NCBI GenBank assembly: GCA_015486905.1
Contig: WFQV01000382.1
Span: forward strand, 1 to 10,222
Length of the DNA: 10,222 bases
Reading direction: 5' to 3'
DNA from: Melioribacteraceae bacterium
Lineage (GTDB): Bacteria; Bacteroidota; Ignavibacteria; Ignavibacteriales; Melioribacteraceae
Position numbers and translations under genes: made by a program. This document shows positions 1 to 6,123 of the stretch, piece by piece. The number at the start of each line of letters is the position of its first letter. The first letter of the stretch is position 1. The notes under the pieces were generated by a model, which was not told the origin of the DNA, did not search any database, and saw nothing but the letters and a program-made list of their open reading frames with translations.

Positions 1-449
1 CCGTTTTGCCCCCGATATTCTTGAACAATCTCGCCTTCAAGTTTGCCAAAGGCAGTAATAGTAGTCTCTCCGTCAAAATAGGAAGCAGTACAAATAAACG
101 AAGCTTTGTGCGGCGGGGGAAACTTTTCCAATTCTTTCAACAACTTTTGATTATTGGATTCGTAAGTAGCATCCTCACCGGAATAACGAGCGGAGAACAC
201 GCCCGGTGCACCGTTAAGCTGTTCAACCGTTAAACCGCTGTCGTCTCCTACTGCCGGTATATTAAAAAAACCGAAAACTTTGCGGACTTTAATCAACGAA
301 TTTTCTTTGAAAGTCTCGCCATACTCAATAATATCGGGGACAATGGAAAAATCGTTAAGTGAAAGAAGTTCAACGTTCGTATCTGCAAATATTTCCCTTA
401 CTTCTTTCAACTTGTGTGCATTACCGGTAGCAAAAATAATCTTCTTCAA
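1..449 (-). CDS. rdgB: RdgB/HAM1 family XTP/dITP diphosphatase (3' part beyond left edge)
   Basis: This enzyme hydrolyses non-canonical purine nucleoside triphosphates (ITP, dITP, XTP) to the monophosphate and pyrophosphate, keeping deaminated bases out of DNA and RNA. About 149 codons are visible of a family length near 200, so roughly the last 50 residues lie outside. Motifs in order: N-terminal KKIIFATGNAHKLKEV (nucleotide-binding TGNxxK), EYGETFKENS near residue 50, VGDDSGLTVEQLNGAPGVFS near residues 70-90 with the catalytic DDSGL, then SARY, and LEGEIVQEYRGQNG just before the edge. The frame has a stop at 468-470, and the only initiator codon after it is TTG at 449-447. This places the N-terminus exactly where the family starts, so a TTG start is nearly forced. 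The gene begins 4 bases after the amidohydrolase stop and has no clear SD, which suggests translational coupling as last visible gene of the uvrA operon. The family call is secure. Confidence 0.95.
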   Translation of the reverse strand, partial: MKKIIFATGNAHKLKEVREIFADTNVELLSLNDFSIVPDIIEYGETFKENSLIKVRKVFGFFNIPAVGDDSGLTVEQLNGAPGVFSARYSGEDATYESNNQKLLKELEKFPPPHKASFICTASYFDGETTITAFGKLEGEIVQEYRGQN

Positions 450-453
450 TTTT

Positions 454-1800
454 CTAACCGATTCTTTTTAGTGATGATTTTAATTCTTCTTTGCCTTTTA
501 CGAAAATTTCATTCTCATCGTAAACAAGTGATTTCCCTTTTTGAACCACTTCCCTACCTTCAACAAAAACATATTCTACGTTGTCCCGATTGGCGGAGTA
601 AACAATATTTGAGTAAATATTTGCATCTTCGTCCAGTAACCCGACATTCGGTTTCTGTAAATTTAACAGAACCAAATCGGCTTTCTTACCTTCTGCAATA
701 CTCCCCGTTTCATCGTCGATGTGCAATGCTTTTGCACCTTCAATGGTTGCAAGGCGAAATGTTGTAAGCGCATCCATTACCGTTGCAGAATGAATCGGCT
801 TTTGAATTAAAGCGGCAAGGCGCATCTCCGTGAATATATTCAAATTATTGTTGCACGGTGCGCCGTCGGCTCCCAAAGAAACGGAGATGCCGCTGTTCAA
901 GTACCTTGGAATGTTTGCTATTCCCGAGCCCAACTTCAAATTTGCCGAAGGGCAATGTGCAATTCTTGTTTTCGTCTCTTTTAATAATTCAACTTCCTTA
1001 TCGTTAACGTGAATTCCGTGAGCCATTAAAGTGTTCTCACCAAGTGCGCCGATAGAATTAAAATACTCAATATTCTCCATTCCCGTTAATCTTCTAACTT
1101 CCTCTATTTCACCTTTGTTTTCAGAAGCATGAGTGTGGAACATAGAGCCTTCAAAATCCTTCACAATCTCCGTTGTCTCTTTTAAAAGTTCTTCGCTGCA
1201 GGAAAGAACAAAGCGCGGCGCAAAGGCATATCTGATCCTCCCCTCCTCCGTATTATGGAAAGCCTCCGCCAGTTCAATAGAACTTACAATGCTATCTTTT
1301 GTCGATTCTTTGAAATTCGGTAACAAGTCGTTCCTATCCACCATACATTTGCCGGCAAAAGCACGTATTCCGGAATTTATTAACTCTTCAAAAATCACTT
1401 CCTCGTGACGAATTGTCCCCATATCCATTATTGTTGTTGTGCCGCTGTGAAAAATTTCATTAATGCCGAGCTTTGCAGAAACTCTCAAGGACTCTTTCGA
1501 ATGGGCGTTCTCCATTGGAAAAATCTTTTCCTTTAGCCAGTCCAAAAGTTCCAAATCGTCCGCTAACCCGCGGAACAAAGTTTGACAAAGGTGAACGTGT
1601 GTTTGAACGAAACCGGGAATTAACGTCAAATTTGTTACATCGATTATCTCCCCTTCGAATGTGTACTTGTTAAATTCGTTTGCTTTGTAAATTTTTTTAA
1701 TCCGTCCGTCTTGAACTTCAACCGCACCGCCACGAATTATTTCGTTCGTCTCGTTAACGGTAACTATTTCCTTTGGAATAATTAAAAATTTATTTTTCAT
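454..1800 (-). CDS. Amidohydrolase, 5'-deoxyadenosine / SAH / MTA deaminase type
   Basis: A metal-dependent deaminase of the amidohydrolase superfamily (MtaD/DadD/TrzN-like), 448 aa from the chosen start. Visible active-site residues: HVH at 68-70, H224 and E227 in HTHASE, H261 in MAHG, H282 in AHCPSANLKL, and D312 in LGADGAPCNNN. The block QTLFRGLADDLELLDWLKEK after HVH is typical of proteins annotated as 5'-deoxyadenosine deaminase. Such enzymes convert 5'-deoxyadenosine, S-adenosylhomocysteine or methylthioadenosine to the inosine form. These substrates are by-products of radical-SAM and methyltransferase reactions. Start choice: AGGAG at 1812-1808 lies 7 bases before ATG 1800 and 4 before ATG 1803. 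A TTG at 1815 overlaps that SD and is unlikely to be used. The start overlaps the preceding gene by 11 bases. Superfamily is certain. The preferred substrate is inference; guanine deaminase or a chlorohydrolase-like activity is less likely. Confidence 0.88.
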   Translation of the reverse strand: MKNKFLIIPKEIVTVNETNEIIRGGAVEVQDGRIKKIYKANEFNKYTFEGEIIDVTNLTLIPGFVQTHVHLCQTLFRGLADDLELLDWLKEKIFPMENAHSKESLRVSAKLGINEIFHSGTTTIMDMGTIRHEEVIFEELINSGIRAFAGKCMVDRNDLLPNFKESTKDSIVSSIELAEAFHNTEEGRIRYAFAPRFVLSCSEELLKETTEIVKDFEGSMFHTHASENKGEIEEVRRLTGMENIEYFNSIGALGENTLMAHGIHVNDKEVELLKETKTRIAHCPSANLKLGSGIANIPRYLNSGISVSLGADGAPCNNNLNIFTEMRLAALIQKPIHSATVMDALTTFRLATIEGAKALHIDDETGSIAEGKKADLVLLNLQKPNVGLLDEDANIYSNIVYSANRDNVEYVFVEGREVVQKGKSLVYDENEIFVKGKEELKSSLKRIG

Positions 1801-2149
1801 CATCTCTCTCCTCAATTAAATCTTCCATTTGTTCAAAAGCGTAACGCAGATGCGGGATTACAATGGAGCCGCCGACAATAAGTGTAATATTGAAAGTTTC
1901 GTAGAACTCCGATTTTGTAGCTCCTTCCTGAACGGCTCTGTCAATGTGGTAAAGTATGCAATCGTCACAGCGCAGAACCATCGAAGCCACCAAACCCATT
2001 AGCTCTTTCGTCTTTGCGTTTATTGCACCTTCGATGTAAGCTTTGTTGTCCAACGCAAAAAATTTTTTGAAATCTCTAAAGCCCGAGTTAAGAATTTTGT
2101 CGTTCATCTCGGCTCTGTATTTTTTGAATTCCGTTACGTGTTTTGACAT
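1790..2149 (-). CDS. AhpD-like / carboxymuconolactone decarboxylase family protein
   Basis: A 119-aa single-domain alpha-helical protein of the CMD/AhpD superfamily. It carries the redox signature E49...C61-x2-C64-x3-H68. The spacing of 12, 3 and 4 residues equals that of AhpD (E118, C130, C133, H137 in the mycobacterial protein, from memory). This suggests a thiol-disulfide or peroxidase-partner role rather than lactone decarboxylation. The segment after it (residues 72-107, including VGGSIVIPHLRYAFE) matches the helical end of the fold. The ATG at 2149 overlaps the uvrA stop by one base (TAATG). AGAGAGG at 2161-2155, inside the last uvrA codons, gives a good SD with a 5-base spacer. The gene is therefore almost certainly co-translated with uvrA. 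No signal peptide or membrane segment is seen, so it should be cytosolic. Family assignment is strong; the physiological partner is unknown. Confidence 0.85.
   Translation of the reverse strand: MSKHVTEFKKYRAEMNDKILNSGFRDFKKFFALDNKAYIEGAINAKTKELMGLVASMVLRCDDCILYHIDRAVQEGATKSEFYETFNITLIVGGSIVIPHLRYAFEQMEDLIEERDDEK
1804..1812 (-). promoter_or_regulatory. Ribosome binding site of the amidohydrolase gene, decides the start
   Basis: AGGAGAGAG directly precedes ATGATG. The AGGAG core gives spacers of 4 and 7 bases to the two ATGs. This argues against the upstream TTG (1815-1813), which abuts the SD core. Confidence 0.7.
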
Positions 2150-4977
2150 TAAAACCTCTCTAATTCTTTTTTCAAATATTTCCCTGTTAAACTTCCGGGC
2201 TTGTCAGCCACTTCTTCCGGTGTGCCTTTTGCAATTACCTCTCCGCCGTGTTCGCCACCGCCGGGACCCAAATCAATAATGTAATCGGCAACTTTAATCA
2301 CGTCGAGATTGTGTTCCACAATAATAACCGTATTTCCTTTGTCAACCAATTTATTTAAAACATTTAACAAAGCCTTAACATCTTCGAAATGCAAACCGGT
2401 GGTCGGTTCGTCAAGGACGTAAAGCGTTCTGCCGGTACTTACTTTACTGAGTTCCGTCGCTAATTTTATTCTTTGCGCCTCACCGCCGGAAAGGGTCGGC
2501 GCTTGCTGTCCCAATTTAACGTAACCCATTCCAACGTCGTACAAAGCCTGCAGCTTTCTTTTGATTCTCGGGAACTCGTCGAAAAATTCCAACGCTTCGG
2601 CAACGGTCATCTCAAGGACGTCTGCAATCGACTTTGTTTTAAAAAGGACTTCCAAAGTTTCCTGATTGTAACGCTTCCCCTTACATTCTTCGCAAACCAC
2701 AAATACGTCAGGAAGAAAATTCATTTCAATCTTTTTAACTCCGGCGCCCCTGCAAACTTCGCAACGACCGCCTTTAACATTAAAGCTGAATCTTCCGGGA
2801 GTGTAACCGCGCACTTTTGATTCCGGCAGCTGCGCGTAAAGGTCGCGAATAAAAGTGAATAAACTTGTGTAAGTTGCAGGATTCGAACGCGGGGTTCTTC
2901 CTATCGGAGACTGGTCAATTTCGATTACTTTATCGACATTCTCAAGCCCTTTAATTTCTTTGTATTTCAAAGGGACTACCTTCGAGTTGTAGAATTTTTT
3001 CATTAAAATTCTTACAAGCGTGTCGTTAACAAGAGTTGATTTCCCCGAACCGCTAACACCCGTAACGGCTGTGAATGTTCCCAACGGTATTTTGACATTT
3101 ATTTTTTTTAGATTATTTCCTTCTGCTCCTATTATTTGAATTGACTTCCCGTTCCCTTTTCTCCTTTCGGTAGGAATCTCAATTCGCTTCACGTCCTTCA
3201 AATATTGAACGGTGAGGGATTTTCCCTCGTAACCGTTTTTCAAAATTTTCTTGGTAAAATCCGCTACGCAGATTTTTCCGCCGTGTTCGCCGGCACCGGG
3301 TCCCAAATCGATAATAAAATCAGCGCTTTCGATGGTCTCACGGTCGTGTTCCACAACAATAATAGTGTTCCCGAGTTTCTTCAAATTTCTAAGTGAATTA
3401 ATCAATTTAATATTATCGCTTTGATGAAGACCGATGCTCGGTTCGTCCAATACGTAAAGCACACCGGCAAGCTGGGAACCAATCTGCGTTGCAAGTCTTA
3501 TCCTTTGGGTCTCACCGCCGGAAAGGGTTTTTGCGGAACGGTTAAGCGTAAGATAACTAAGACCAACGTTCAGTAAAAAGTCCAGCCGTTCTTTTATTTC
3601 TTTAACTATTTGCTTTGCAATTATTTCTTCGCGGTCTGAGAATTTTAAATTCTCAAAAAATTCACGAGCTTTTTCAATCGACAAATTCGAAACCTCGGCA
3701 ATATTCTTCCCGGCAATTTTAACCGAAAGGGATTCCTTACGCAGCCTTTGCCCGTTGCACGCGGGACAAGTTTTAGTACGCATGAAAGATTCCGCCCATT
3801 CCCGTACCTTGCTTGAAGAAGTGTTTTCGTAATAATGTTTAATGTAATTGAAGACCCCGTGAAATCTGTGCCTGTAAGATATTAATCCACCCTTCGAATA
3901 TTGGTATTCAATAAATATCTTTTCTTTACTGCCGTTCATTAAAACGTCAATCTGCTGCTCGGTTAAATCCTTCAGTTTGGTGTCCAGGTCAAAACCGAAA
4001 TGCTTCGCCGCTCCTTTTATTTGTTGAAAGACCCAAATATTTCTCGGTTTTCCGAGGGGAGCCAAGCCACCTTCGTTAATGGATTTGTTCCAATCCGGTA
4101 CCACAAGGTCGATGTCTATCTCATTTGTCTCACCGAGTCCGTTGCACACGGGACACATTCCGTAGGGAGAATTAAACGAGAATGAATTGGGCGCCAACTC
4201 GGGGTAACTAACGCCGCAATTCGGGCATGCTAATTTCCGGCTAAACATCTGCTCGTTTTCTCCGTCGGAAACTATTACGTTGCCGGAACCGTAATTCAAA
4301 GCTACTTCCAAGGATTCTCTAATTCTTATTCTCGATTTCTCTTCTGCCTTCACCCTATCGATAACTATTTCAATGTTGTGAATTTTGTAACGGTCAACTC
4401 TCATTCCGGGTTCAAGCCGTAAAATTTCGCCGTCAACACGAACACGCACAAAACCGTCGCGCATAATTCCTTCAAACAATTCTCTGTAATGCCCCTTGCG
4501 CCCCTTAACAACCGGTGAAAGAATGATTATTCTTCTGCCGGAAAATTTCTCAAATATTTTTGTCAATATTTGCTCGCTCGATTGCTTTTCAATCGGCGTA
4601 CCGCATACATAGCAGAAAGGCTTTCCGACCTTTGCATAAAGCAGACGGAGGTAATCGTAAATTTCGGTTATTGTACCTACCGTAGAGCGGGGATTATTCC
4701 CGGACGATTTTTGTTCGATGGAAATTGCCGGGCTGAGTCCCTCAATTAAGTCCACGTCCGGCTTCTCAAGCATATCTAAAAATTGACGGGCGTAAACGCT
4801 TAGCGATTCAATGTAACGCCTTTGACCCTCGGCGTAAATGGTGTCGAAAGCAAGAGAAGATTTCCCCGAACCGGACAAACCGGTAATTACAACAAAAGAA
4901 TCCCTCGGAATCTCTACGTCGATGTTCTTTAAATTGTGCTCCCGTGCACCTTTTATTATTATTTTGTTACTGCTCAT
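2149..4977 (-). CDS. uvrA: UvrA, excinuclease ABC subunit A
   Basis: UvrA is the dimeric ATPase that recognises bulky DNA lesions and loads UvrB in nucleotide excision repair. The 942 aa match the usual family length. Domains in order: first Walker A GLSGSGKS at 33-40; UvrB-binding and insertion region about 120-400; zinc site CPNC/CPVC at C251, C254, C275, C278; ABC signature LSGGE at 485-489 and Walker B LDEP at 510-513; second Walker A GVSGSGKS at 640-647; second zinc module at C739, C742, C762, C765; signature LSGGE at 829-833; Walker B LDEP at 855-858. All key residues are intact. The ATG at 4977 has no SD upstream. It appears to be the first gene of the operon that continues through the CMD protein, the deaminase and rdgB. 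It diverges from the yigZ-like gene across 151 bases. No obvious LexA box (CTGT-N8-ACAG or GAAC-N4-GTTC) lies upstream. Confidence 0.98.
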   Translation of the reverse strand: MSSNKIIIKGAREHNLKNIDVEIPRDSFVVITGLSGSGKSSLAFDTIYAEGQRRYIESLSVYARQFLDMLEKPDVDLIEGLSPAISIEQKSSGNNPRSTVGTITEIYDYLRLLYAKVGKPFCYVCGTPIEKQSSEQILTKIFEKFSGRRIIILSPVVKGRKGHYRELFEGIMRDGFVRVRVDGEILRLEPGMRVDRYKIHNIEIVIDRVKAEEKSRIRIRESLEVALNYGSGNVIVSDGENEQMFSRKLACPNCGVSYPELAPNSFSFNSPYGMCPVCNGLGETNEIDIDLVVPDWNKSINEGGLAPLGKPRNIWVFQQIKGAAKHFGFDLDTKLKDLTEQQIDVLMNGSKEKIFIEYQYSKGGLISYRHRFHGVFNYIKHYYENTSSSKVREWAESFMRTKTCPACNGQRLRKESLSVKIAGKNIAEVSNLSIEKAREFFENLKFSDREEIIAKQIVKEIKERLDFLLNVGLSYLTLNRSAKTLSGGETQRIRLATQIGSQLAGVLYVLDEPSIGLHQSDNIKLINSLRNLKKLGNTIIVVEHDRETIESADFIIDLGPGAGEHGGKICVADFTKKILKNGYEGKSLTVQYLKDVKRIEIPTERRKGNGKSIQIIGAEGNNLKKINVKIPLGTFTAVTGVSGSGKSTLVNDTLVRILMKKFYNSKVVPLKYKEIKGLENVDKVIEIDQSPIGRTPRSNPATYTSLFTFIRDLYAQLPESKVRGYTPGRFSFNVKGGRCEVCRGAGVKKIEMNFLPDVFVVCEECKGKRYNQETLEVLFKTKSIADVLEMTVAEALEFFDEFPRIKRKLQALYDVGMGYVKLGQQAPTLSGGEAQRIKLATELSKVSTGRTLYVLDEPTTGLHFEDVKALLNVLNKLVDKGNTVIIVEHNLDVIKVADYIIDLGPGGGEHGGEVIAKGTPEEVADKPGSLTGKYLKKELERF
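2150..2161 (-). promoter_or_regulatory. Ribosome binding site of the CMD-family gene
   Basis: AGAGAGG at 2161-2155 with a 5-base spacer to ATG 2149. It lies inside the last uvrA codons (Glu-Arg-Phe-stop) and so couples the two genes. Confidence 0.7.
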
Positions 4978-5027
4978 TCGTGATGATTTATTTAAAATTA
5001 AACTTTAATTTTACCAACAGACTAAAT

Positions 5028-5059
5028 CAAAATCAATTATATTTTAAAAATTTTTCAAA
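5028..5059 (-). promoter_or_regulatory. Candidate uvrA operon promoter
   Basis: Read on the minus strand, TTTG (5059-5056) is followed after 20 bases by TGATTTTG (5035-5028). That is one mismatch from the Bacteroidota consensus TTTG-N19-21-TAnnTTTG. A classical TATAAT at 5041-5036 also lies within it, so either sigma type could be served. Transcription would start near 5020, leaving a leader of about 40 bases. The region is very AT-rich, so chance matches are possible. Confidence 0.35.
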
Positions 5060-5085
5060 CTATTTTTTATTGTTCATTATTTTTG
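5053..5085 (+). promoter_or_regulatory. Candidate promoter of the YigZ-like gene
   Basis: TATTTTTG at 5078-5085 is an exact match to TAnnTTTG. TTTC at 5053-5056, 21 bases upstream, is a one-mismatch version of the TTTG box. It overlaps the divergent uvrA promoter candidate. The AT-rich context makes this tentative. Confidence 0.3.
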
Positions 5086-5128
5086 TGAAGTTTAAGAATA
5101 AAATTCATTTAAATTAAAATTGTCTTCA

Positions 5129-5746
5129 ATGGAAAAAATCATTACGATAAAGTCAAAGAGCGAAAGCAAATACAAAGAGAAAGGCTCGGTTTTCATCGGA
5201 AAGGCTTACCCCGTTTATTCAGAAGACAAAGCGGAAGGAATTCTTGCTTCCGTTAGAAAAGAGTTTTACGACGCTACACATCACTGCTTTGCTTACAAAT
5301 TAATTAACAATGTCGAAAAATATTCCGATGACGGCGAGCCAACCGGTACGGCGGGGATAAGAATACTCAATGCAATCTCACATTTTGAAATCACAAATGT
5401 CTTGATTGTCGTAGTAAGATATTTCGGCGGTGTTAAACTCGGAGTAGGACCGCTGGGCAAAGCTTATTACACGGCGGCATTTCAATGCCTTGAAACAGCT
5501 GAGAAAATTGAATTAACAAAACACAAAGAAATTAAAATTAAATTTAATTACGATGATTCGGGTAAAGTTCATCACATCTTAAATATTTACGAACCTAAAG
5601 AAATTCAAAACGGTTACGAGAATAATAAAGCCGTAATTACCGCAAAAATTCAATCCGACCAAGCCGAAAACTTTACTAAAGAAATTTTAAACGCCACTAA
5701 AAATAAATCTGAAGTTTTAATCGAACAATCCGAATTTCTTTTGTGA
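5129..5746 (+). CDS. yigZ: YigZ/IMPACT family protein (UPF0029)
   Basis: A 205-aa protein with the two-domain YigZ architecture. The N-terminal IMPACT (UPF0029) domain, about residues 15-122, has GSVFIGKAYPV, DATHHCFAYKL, YSDDGEPTGTAG and the family signature VVVRYFGGVKLGVGPLGKAY (residues 94-113). A short C-terminal ferredoxin-like domain (DUF1949 type) covers about 134-200. Length equals the usual 200-210 aa. The biochemical role is not settled. The eukaryotic homologue IMPACT regulates GCN1/GCN2, and structures of bacterial members suggest nucleic acid or elongation-factor-like folds. I chose ATG 5129 over the in-frame TTG 5120, because it gives MEKIITIKSKSESKYKEKGS, the usual N-terminal extent. 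No SD is visible. It is a single-gene unit diverging from uvrA. Function beyond the family name is unknown. Confidence 0.92.
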   Translation: MEKIITIKSKSESKYKEKGSVFIGKAYPVYSEDKAEGILASVRKEFYDATHHCFAYKLINNVEKYSDDGEPTGTAGIRILNAISHFEITNVLIVVVRYFGGVKLGVGPLGKAYYTAAFQCLETAEKIELTKHKEIKIKFNYDDSGKVHHILNIYEPKEIQNGYENNKAVITAKIQSDQAENFTKEILNATKNKSEVLIEQSEFLL

Positions 5747-5857
5747 GTTGGAGTGTTTTGCGTTCGAGATAAAGCCGCGAATGCACGAAGGTACAGTTTT
5801 AAATTTGGTGGCAAAATTTTCTCTATTAGAATGGTATTAACACACGCATAATTGAAC

Positions 5858-5893
5858 TCCTAATAACCCCGAATAAAATCCGGGGAAAAAGGA
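5858..5893. repeat. Imperfect inverted repeat / GC hairpin
   Basis: CCCCG (5867-5871) pairs with CGGGG (5881-5885) around a 9-base loop. Outer TCCT (5858-5861) pairs with AGGA (5890-5893) across an A-rich internal loop. Neither strand has a T-run after it, so a weak terminator of yigZ or an RNA structural element are both possible. Confidence 0.5.
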
Positions 5894-5937
5894 TGAAATA
5901 AAAAGAACTTGAAATTTTTCTTATTTTTCTTTGACAT

Positions 5938-5970
5938 AGATTTTAAATCTTTAGCAACGGTTTATACCGT
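5938..5970. promoter_or_regulatory. Two adjacent palindromes, possible operator
   Basis: AGATTT-T-AAATCT (5938-5950) is a perfect 13-base palindrome. Six bases later comes ACGGT-TTAT-ACCGT (5957-5970), a perfect 5-base inverted repeat. Paired small palindromes upstream of an R-M operon could be protein-binding sites, but no controller-protein gene is present in the window. Confidence 0.3.
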
Positions 5971-6106
5971 AATAATATAAAAACCGGATACTCTACCCAC
6001 AATCATTTGTGCCGCATACTATCTTACTCTTAATTTCAGCTTCCTGTATTTATGGAAAGACATCTTATTTAAGTTTGATATTTTAATCCTTTATTACATT
6101 TTTTTG

Positions 6107-6114
6107 TATCTTTA
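6107..6114 (+). promoter_or_regulatory. Candidate -7 element of the R-M operon
   Basis: TATCTTTA, preceded by a T-run and G, is one mismatch from the Bacteroidota TAnnTTTG box. Only a weak upstream partner (TTTT at 6081-6084, spacer 22) is seen. If used, transcription would begin within a few bases of the ATG at 6124, giving a leaderless or nearly leaderless message. Confidence 0.3.
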
Positions 6115-6123
6115 AATAAATAA

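Larger units (their letters stand above)
5747..6123 (+). other. Gene-free 377-base leader between yigZ and the R-M cassette
   Basis: I see no coding frame, tRNA or transposon end here. The region contains, left to right: GCCGCGAATGCACGAA at 5774-5789, a GC hairpin at 5858-5893, two neighbouring palindromes at 5938-5970, and an AT-rich promoter-like segment ending at the endonuclease ATG. It marks the left border of the low-GC cassette. No convincing terminator with a U-run follows yigZ. Confidence 0.6.

Noticed and set aside
1813..1815. TTG start for the amidohydrolase gene
   Set aside because: It directly abuts the AGGAG core, and two ATGs follow at correct spacing from that SD.
2473..2820. 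Plus-strand open frames over uvrA and over the deaminase and protease genes
   Set aside because: They lie opposite strongly conserved coding sequence, lack ribosome binding sites and give low-complexity or unrecognisable products.
4978..5128. LexA/SOS box upstream of uvrA
   Set aside because: CTGT occurs once on the minus strand but without ACAG at the right distance, and no GAAC-N4-GTTC is seen.
5867..5885. CCCCG/CGGGG hairpin as an intrinsic terminator of yigZ
   Set aside because: It is followed by A-rich sequence on the plus strand, and by TTATTAG rather than a T-run on the minus strand. It also lies about 120 bases past the stop.
5931..5959. Perfect TTGACA (5931-5936) as a -35 box
   Set aside because: The hexamer 17-18 bases downstream (GCAACG region) bears no resemblance to a -10 box, and the next TA-rich box is far beyond normal spacing.
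5747..6123. Controller (C) protein gene for the R-M system
   Set aside because: No plausible helix-turn-helix reading frame is present here or downstream of the methyltransferase gene.
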